DNA of 64,000 nt, from the NCBI RefSeq assembly GCF_029504395.1, contig NZ_JAQFIF010000011.1, forward strand, positions 62,001 to 126,000. Direction: 5' to 3'. Within the stretch, counting starts at the first letter, position 1; every line of letters begins with the position of its first letter. This document shows, in pieces, positions 60,477 through 64,000 of this stretch. The notes under the pieces were generated by a model. That model was not told where the DNA came from. It ran no database searches and saw only the letters and a program-made list of their open reading frames with translations. The DNA comes from Arthrobacter sp. ES3-54. Its GTDB lineage: Bacteria; Actinomycetota; Actinomycetes; Actinomycetales; Micrococcaceae. The translations under genes were made by a program, and so were the position numbers.

Positions 60477-61259
60477 ATGGATTTTCTGAAGCGCACAAAC
60501 CGGACCAGATCATCCTTCCCGTTCCGTCATGCGAAGGAACTGGGGTTTGGCTTGCTTGCCGTGGTGGCGGTCCTCATTGCCGTCCTGGCGTTGACCACGC
60601 GTGACAACGGGATCGGACCGTCTCCGGGCCTTGCTGCCAGCACGCCGCAACCGAGCCGGGCAGCGGTTCCCAACGTTGACATCATCGGCGACTCCTACGT
60701 TGTCGGCTCCGACCAGGGCGGCTACGGGGCAGCCAATTGGACAAAGATTGTCGGCACGCGCTTCTACGAGGAGTCTCATCCGATCGATATGAACGTGATC
60801 GGCCATCCGGGCGCCGGATACATCGTCAGGGGCACTGAGAAAGTCACGTTCGCCGAAGCCGCCACCGCTAGTTTGCGCTCGACGGCAGACCTGGTGCTCG
60901 TCTTCGGGAGCAGAAATGACGGTAAGCAGAACCCTGCCACAATGGCGGCGGCTGCCACGGACCTCTACACAAAGATCCACGAGCGGGCTCCCCGGGCGAA
61001 GCTGATCGTGGTCGGGCCGGCCTGGGTCGACGAAAAGGTGCCCGACTTCATCAGCAGTGACAGCAAGGCGATCGCCGGCGCAGCGTCCGCCGCCGGCATT
61101 CAGTTCGTCAACCCGTTGAGCGACCGCTGGTTTTTCGGCGCCGATGCCAAGCTCATAGGAACCGACGGCGTCCACCCGACCGACGCCGGCCATCAGTACC
61201 TCGCAGGAAAGATGTATGGGTTGATTTCTAAGACCTTGGCCACCATGGCTACCCCCTAG
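60477..61259 (+). CDS. SGNH/GDSL-family hydrolase, membrane-anchored
   Basis: 260 residues. A membrane segment at about 22-42 (FGLLAVVAVLIAVLALTTRD) is followed by a linker and a SGNH domain: VDIIGDSYVVGSDQGG (block I Ser), GHPGAGYI (block II Gly), VFGSRNDGKQN (block III Asn) and DGVHPTDAGHQY (block V Asp/His). It is probably an esterase or O-acetyl/acyl transferase on surface polysaccharides. TAGTCT (60465-60470) is 6 bases before the ATG, supporting this start and a leaderless mRNA. It diverges from the GT2 gene and converges with the acetyltransferase gene. Confidence 0.88.
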   Translation: MDFLKRTNRTRSSFPFRHAKELGFGLLAVVAVLIAVLALTTRDNGIGPSPGLAASTPQPSRAAVPNVDIIGDSYVVGSDQGGYGAANWTKIVGTRFYEESHPIDMNVIGHPGAGYIVRGTEKVTFAEAATASLRSTADLVLVFGSRNDGKQNPATMAAAATDLYTKIHERAPRAKLIVVGPAWVDEKVPDFISSDSKAIAGAASAAGIQFVNPLSDRWFFGADAKLIGTDGVHPTDAGHQYLAGKMYGLISKTLATMATP

Positions 61260-61273
61260 GTTGCATTGTGCCA

Positions 61274-61876
61274 TCACGGGACATCGTTGTCCGGGAACCG
61301 CTCCCGGATCACTGCGGGGCCAGGCGCCCGGCCAAAGACAGCGTTCGGCGGAATTTCCCCGCGGACTACGGTGAGCGGCTCCACCATAGCTGACCGGCCG
61401 ATGTGAGCTCCGCCGAGCACCATGCACCGCGTCGTCACCCAGGCACCGTCGTCTATATGGACCGGGCTGGTGATCAGACCCATGTCGCTGCGGGCCCGGT
61501 GGCTTCCCGTGGTGATGAAGCATTCCTGCGAAACCACGACGTTGGCGCCAACGTAGACATCGTCCTGGTTGTGGAACCAAACTCCTTCACCAATCCAGCA
61601 GCCGGCCCCGATGTGCAGCTTCCACGGAAATTTGACGCGGGTCCGGGGCCGGAATGTGACTCCCGGACCGATCTCGGCGCCGAAGGCCCGCAGCGCGGCG
61701 ACCCTGAGCCGTGAACTTATCTGCCAGGGGTTGCTCACGAACAGCAGTTCGCATACCCCCCATAAATAGACAGTCGTCCGCGGTTTGTCCCACGCTTCAC
61801 CGGCGCCGGGCGCCTTGGCCAGATCAATGACCGGTGTTTGCCGCTCTGTTCCGGAGTCAGGAGATGGAGCCTGCAT
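61274..61876 (-). CDS. Acetyltransferase, WcaF-like (hexapeptide-repeat fold)
   Basis: 200 residues from the ATG at 61876, which overlaps the glycosyltransferase stop (ATGA). The left-handed beta-helix repeats are visible between about residues 75 and 180 (IGPGVTFRPRTRVKFPWKLH, GAGCWIGEGVWFHNQ, VYVGANVVVSQECFIT, GGAHIGRSAMVEPL), with TTGSHRARSDMGL typical of the WcaF colanic-acid acetyltransferase group. It should O-acetylate a sugar of the polymer. The open frame before 61876 belongs to other-frame sequence and is not used. Confidence 0.9.
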   Translation of the reverse strand: MQAPSPDSGTERQTPVIDLAKAPGAGEAWDKPRTTVYLWGVCELLFVSNPWQISSRLRVAALRAFGAEIGPGVTFRPRTRVKFPWKLHIGAGCWIGEGVWFHNQDDVYVGANVVVSQECFITTGSHRARSDMGLITSPVHIDDGAWVTTRCMVLGGAHIGRSAMVEPLTVVRGEIPPNAVFGRAPGPAVIRERFPDNDVP

Positions 61877-63135
61877 CAAGACACCGCCTCTGCCGTCTGC
61901 GCGGCCTCTTGTGGTGCTGGAATCCCGCCTGCAACTGCCTTGGCCAGCACTTCTTCGAATCGGGTAGCGATCGGACCGATCCCAAACCGCTCCTCGGCGA
62001 GCTGACGGCTGCGCCCTCCCGCCAATACCAACGACGCGGGGGACTGTGCCATCTTGTGCAGCCATTCGGCGGCGCCCATCACACCCTGTGCGTCCGGTTG
62101 GCCGACATACCCTCCGGCCGCTTGGATGTCCAGCGCTGCAGGATTGTCCCGTGGCATGAGTCCCAGGACGGGTCGGCCGGCAGCCAGGGACGAGAGCACC
62201 TTGCTGGGTATCGAAAACCTTGACGCCCCCGGTTCAAGCAGAGTAAGCAGCACATCTGCAGAGCCGAGCATGTCAGGCAGTTCAGCGGCAGGCTGGAACG
62301 GCAGCAGCGTGATTGGCAGTTCTGGTTGCCGCTCCGCGACCTCCCGCACGGTCTCAATCCCCTCCCCCTCCGAGGCGACCACGAGACGTGCCTCGATGCC
62401 CTTGTCGAGAGTGGCGCGCAGCAGGTCAATCAACAGCACCGGGTTGTGCTTCCGGCCCAGCGTTCCGGCATAAAGCAGACGTATCCCCCGGTCCTGCGGG
62501 AGGTGGGCGAGTGCCCACGCATTTTCCCTTGGCCGGGGGACAATCTCGCCGATCGGCGCCCAGTTCGGGATGACAGAAACGTGGCGCACATCGATGCCCC
62601 AGCGCCGGTATGCCCGGCGGAATTCCTCACCGATCGCGACGACCTGGCTGGCGCTGCGGACCAGGTTCTTCTCCATCCTCGTGACCCATCGCTGCGCTGA
62701 CGGACCGACGGCCGCGGGCAGCCGCTTGCTGATCTCTTCTCCAATGGCGCTGCTAAAGAGGTCTTGGTGCCACAACACCCACGGCTGCCCCGACTTCGCC
62801 ATCGTCGAACTGAATTTGTTCAACACGAACAACGGAACGTTGCACGCCACGACGCAGTCGGGGCGTGTCTGTTCAAGGTGGCCGACCCACGCTTTGGCAA
62901 ATGACTTCTCGAACCGCACCCGTCCCAACGGTGAGTACTTTTCGAAGGTCCTGGCCGCGGTGATTCCGCGAAAGGTCAAAGCGCCAGGGTCACCATCCAG
63001 ACGCTCCAGCTTTCCCTTGCCACTCGCATACTGGGTCGCGTAGGCGTGCTCGACGTCGTGTCCCCGGGCCGCGAGTTCCCGGGACAACTCTGCCTGGAAA
63101 GGGTGCCCGGCAAAGTCGTGAATGTGGATGCGCAC
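61876..63135 (-). CDS. Glycosyltransferase family 4 protein, WbuB-like
   Basis: 419 residues. GT-B fold with the N-terminal pattern HDFAGHPFQAELSRELAARG and HDVEHAYATQYASGKGKLER, and the C-terminal RLLYAGTLGRKHNPVLLIDL and ASRFSIPSKVLSSLAAGRPV. This matches the WbuB-type GT4 subgroup found in O-antigen or capsule loci. It overlaps the acetyltransferase by one base and follows the epimerase gene by 6 bases. Confidence 0.91.
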   Translation of the reverse strand: MRIHIHDFAGHPFQAELSRELAARGHDVEHAYATQYASGKGKLERLDGDPGALTFRGITAARTFEKYSPLGRVRFEKSFAKAWVGHLEQTRPDCVVACNVPLFVLNKFSSTMAKSGQPWVLWHQDLFSSAIGEEISKRLPAAVGPSAQRWVTRMEKNLVRSASQVVAIGEEFRRAYRRWGIDVRHVSVIPNWAPIGEIVPRPRENAWALAHLPQDRGIRLLYAGTLGRKHNPVLLIDLLRATLDKGIEARLVVASEGEGIETVREVAERQPELPITLLPFQPAAELPDMLGSADVLLTLLEPGASRFSIPSKVLSSLAAGRPVLGLMPRDNPAALDIQAAGGYVGQPDAQGVMGAAEWLHKMAQSPASLVLAGGRSRQLAEERFGIGPIATRFEEVLAKAVAGGIPAPQEAAQTAEAVS

Positions 63136-63141
63136 CGAGGT

Positions 63142-63999
63142 TCACCCCTGCGCCTTGATCTGGTCGAAAATCCACCCGTAGGTCTTTTCAAGTCCCTCCC
63201 GGAGCGTGATGGACGGCTCCCAGCCGTAGGTGGCGCGGTAGAGGGTGTTGTCGCTGTTCCGTCCACGCACTCCCTGCGGGGCGTCCAGCTTGTAATGCCT
63301 GGTCACCACGGTGCCGGAGATCTGCTCTAGGAGATCCACCATCTGGTTGATCGAGACCAATTCGGACGAGCCCAGGTTCACCGGCTCGGTCAAATCGCCG
63401 TGCAGGATATCTTTGGTGCCCCGGACGCAGTCGTCGATGTACATGAAGCTGCGAGTCTGCTCCCCGTCGCCCCAGATCTCCAGGTTGGTGTCTCCCGTCA
63501 GTGTCGCCCGCGCGAACTTGCGCGCGAGGGCTGCCGGTGCCTTCTCGCGCCCGCCGTCCCAAGTGCCGTGCGGGCCGTAGACGTTGTGATAGCGTGCGAT
63601 CCTCGTCTCCAAGCCGAAGTCCTCACGGTAGTGCCGGGCCATGCGTTCGGTAAACAGCTTCTCCCACCCGTAACCGTCTTCCGGCTGCGCAGGGTAGGCA
63701 TCTTCCTCGCGCAATGCGATGACGTTGGCGGAGGTCTGATGTCCCGCAGCGTAGACGCAGGCCGAGCTGCTGTAGAAGAACCGCTCAACACCAGCTTCCT
63801 GCGCCGCCATTAGCATGTGCGTGCTAGTAAGCACTGTCAGCATGCAGGCGGCCTTGTTGTTCTCAATAAAACCCATGCCGCCCATGTCAGCGGCTAGGTT
63901 GTACACGTACTGCACCCCACGGTTGACCTCACGGGCCGTCTCCAGCAGCGAGCAGTCGCCTTGCACGTTCTCCGCCGCCGAGTGCACTTGGTACCACTC
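63142..63999 (-). CDS. NAD-dependent epimerase, GDP-mannose 3,5-epimerase-like (5' partial)
   Basis: About 285 residues are visible; the frame is open to the window end, so the Rossmann start lies beyond it. The sequence VYNLAADMGGMGFIENNKAA and ERFFYSSSACVYAAG, YGWEKLFTERMARHYREDFG (YxxxK catalytic pair) and DTNLEIWGDGEQTRSFMYID match the GDP-mannose 3,5-epimerase group closely, an extended SDR that converts GDP-mannose to GDP-galactose or related forms. It is next to WbuB-like GT4, so the nucleotide sugar probably feeds the polysaccharide. Other SDR epimerases are possible. Confidence 0.9.
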   Translation of the reverse strand, partial: EWYQVHSAAENVQGDCSLLETAREVNRGVQYVYNLAADMGGMGFIENNKAACMLTVLTSTHMLMAAQEAGVERFFYSSSACVYAAGHQTSANVIALREEDAYPAQPEDGYGWEKLFTERMARHYREDFGLETRIARYHNVYGPHGTWDGGREKAPAALARKFARATLTGDTNLEIWGDGEQTRSFMYIDDCVRGTKDILHGDLTEPVNLGSSELVSINQMVDLLEQISGTVVTRHYKLDAPQGVRGRNSDNTLYRATYGWEPSITLREGLEKTYGWIFDQIKAQG

Positions 64000-64000
64000 T

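Overview
The window is high-GC DNA from an actinobacterium, most likely a Micrococcales of the Arthrobacter/Pseudarthrobacter type. This is inferred from the dnaK-grpE-dnaJ-hspR operon with HspR (HAIR) operators, an actinobacterial SAM-IV riboswitch, a TPP-riboswitch-controlled YkoEDC transporter, a fused MnhA/MnhB antiporter subunit, and many genes whose start codon lies only 6-7 bases after a TANNNT promoter hexamer (probably leaderless mRNAs). No rRNA, tRNA or CRISPR array was seen.

Layout. 1-3.3 kb: end of a SAF-domain oxidoreductase, a GntR/FCD repressor and an MHS-type permease, which look like a catabolic cassette, closed by a 17-bp-stem terminator. 3.3-7.6 kb: the heat-shock operon on the minus strand (dnaK, grpE, dnaJ, hspR), with two HAIR operators around its promoter and a nested palindrome between grpE and dnaJ. 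7.8-15.6 kb: a GDYG-repeat acidic protein, two regulator/target pairs (TetR with an SDR; MarR with an MMPL exporter), an amino-acid permease and a methyltransferase. 15.7-23.6 kb: small secreted protein, RibD-like reductase, LysE exporter, Nudix hydrolase, LMW phosphatase, a P-loop kinase fused to PabB, cardiolipin synthase and PabC. 23.6-25.1 kb: an intact IS481-like element with iterated ends and a 15-bp target duplication, inserted in an 18-bp tandem array behind pabC. 25.6-32.1 kb: small membrane protein, ATP-grasp protein, SAM-IV riboswitch with DUF1737-rhodanese-MetZ, YbdK-type ligase and an XRE-MurA fusion. 32.3-35.7 kb: thiamine-precursor ECF transporter. 35.8-47.2 kb: two small conserved proteins, the Mnh/Mrp Na+/H+ antiporter operon, an Atg22-like MFS protein, a KhtTU-like K+/H+ antiporter pair and dCTP deaminase.

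47.3-64 kb is a surface-polysaccharide locus: Wzz/BY-kinase, lipoprotein, a 1025-residue secreted multidomain protein, TagD-like cytidylyltransferase, GDPD lipoprotein, flippase, CDP-alcohol phosphotransferase, polymerase, three glycosyltransferases, SGNH hydrolase, WcaF-like acetyltransferase and a GDP-mannose 3,5-epimerase-like enzyme running off the end. A CDP-alcohol-making enzyme, a CDP-alcohol transferase and a phosphodiesterase inside one export locus suggest a polymer carrying glycerol-phosphate or another phospho-alcohol. This is an inference.

The items most worth a second look are the CDP-alcohol module and the GDPD with an altered metal-binding motif, the kinase-PabB and XRE-MurA fusions, the iterated ends of the IS element, the tandem duplications of gene 3' tails behind pabB and pabC, the nested grpE-dnaJ palindrome, the GDYG-repeat protein, and the riboswitch operon that adds a DUF1737 protein and a rhodanese to MetZ.
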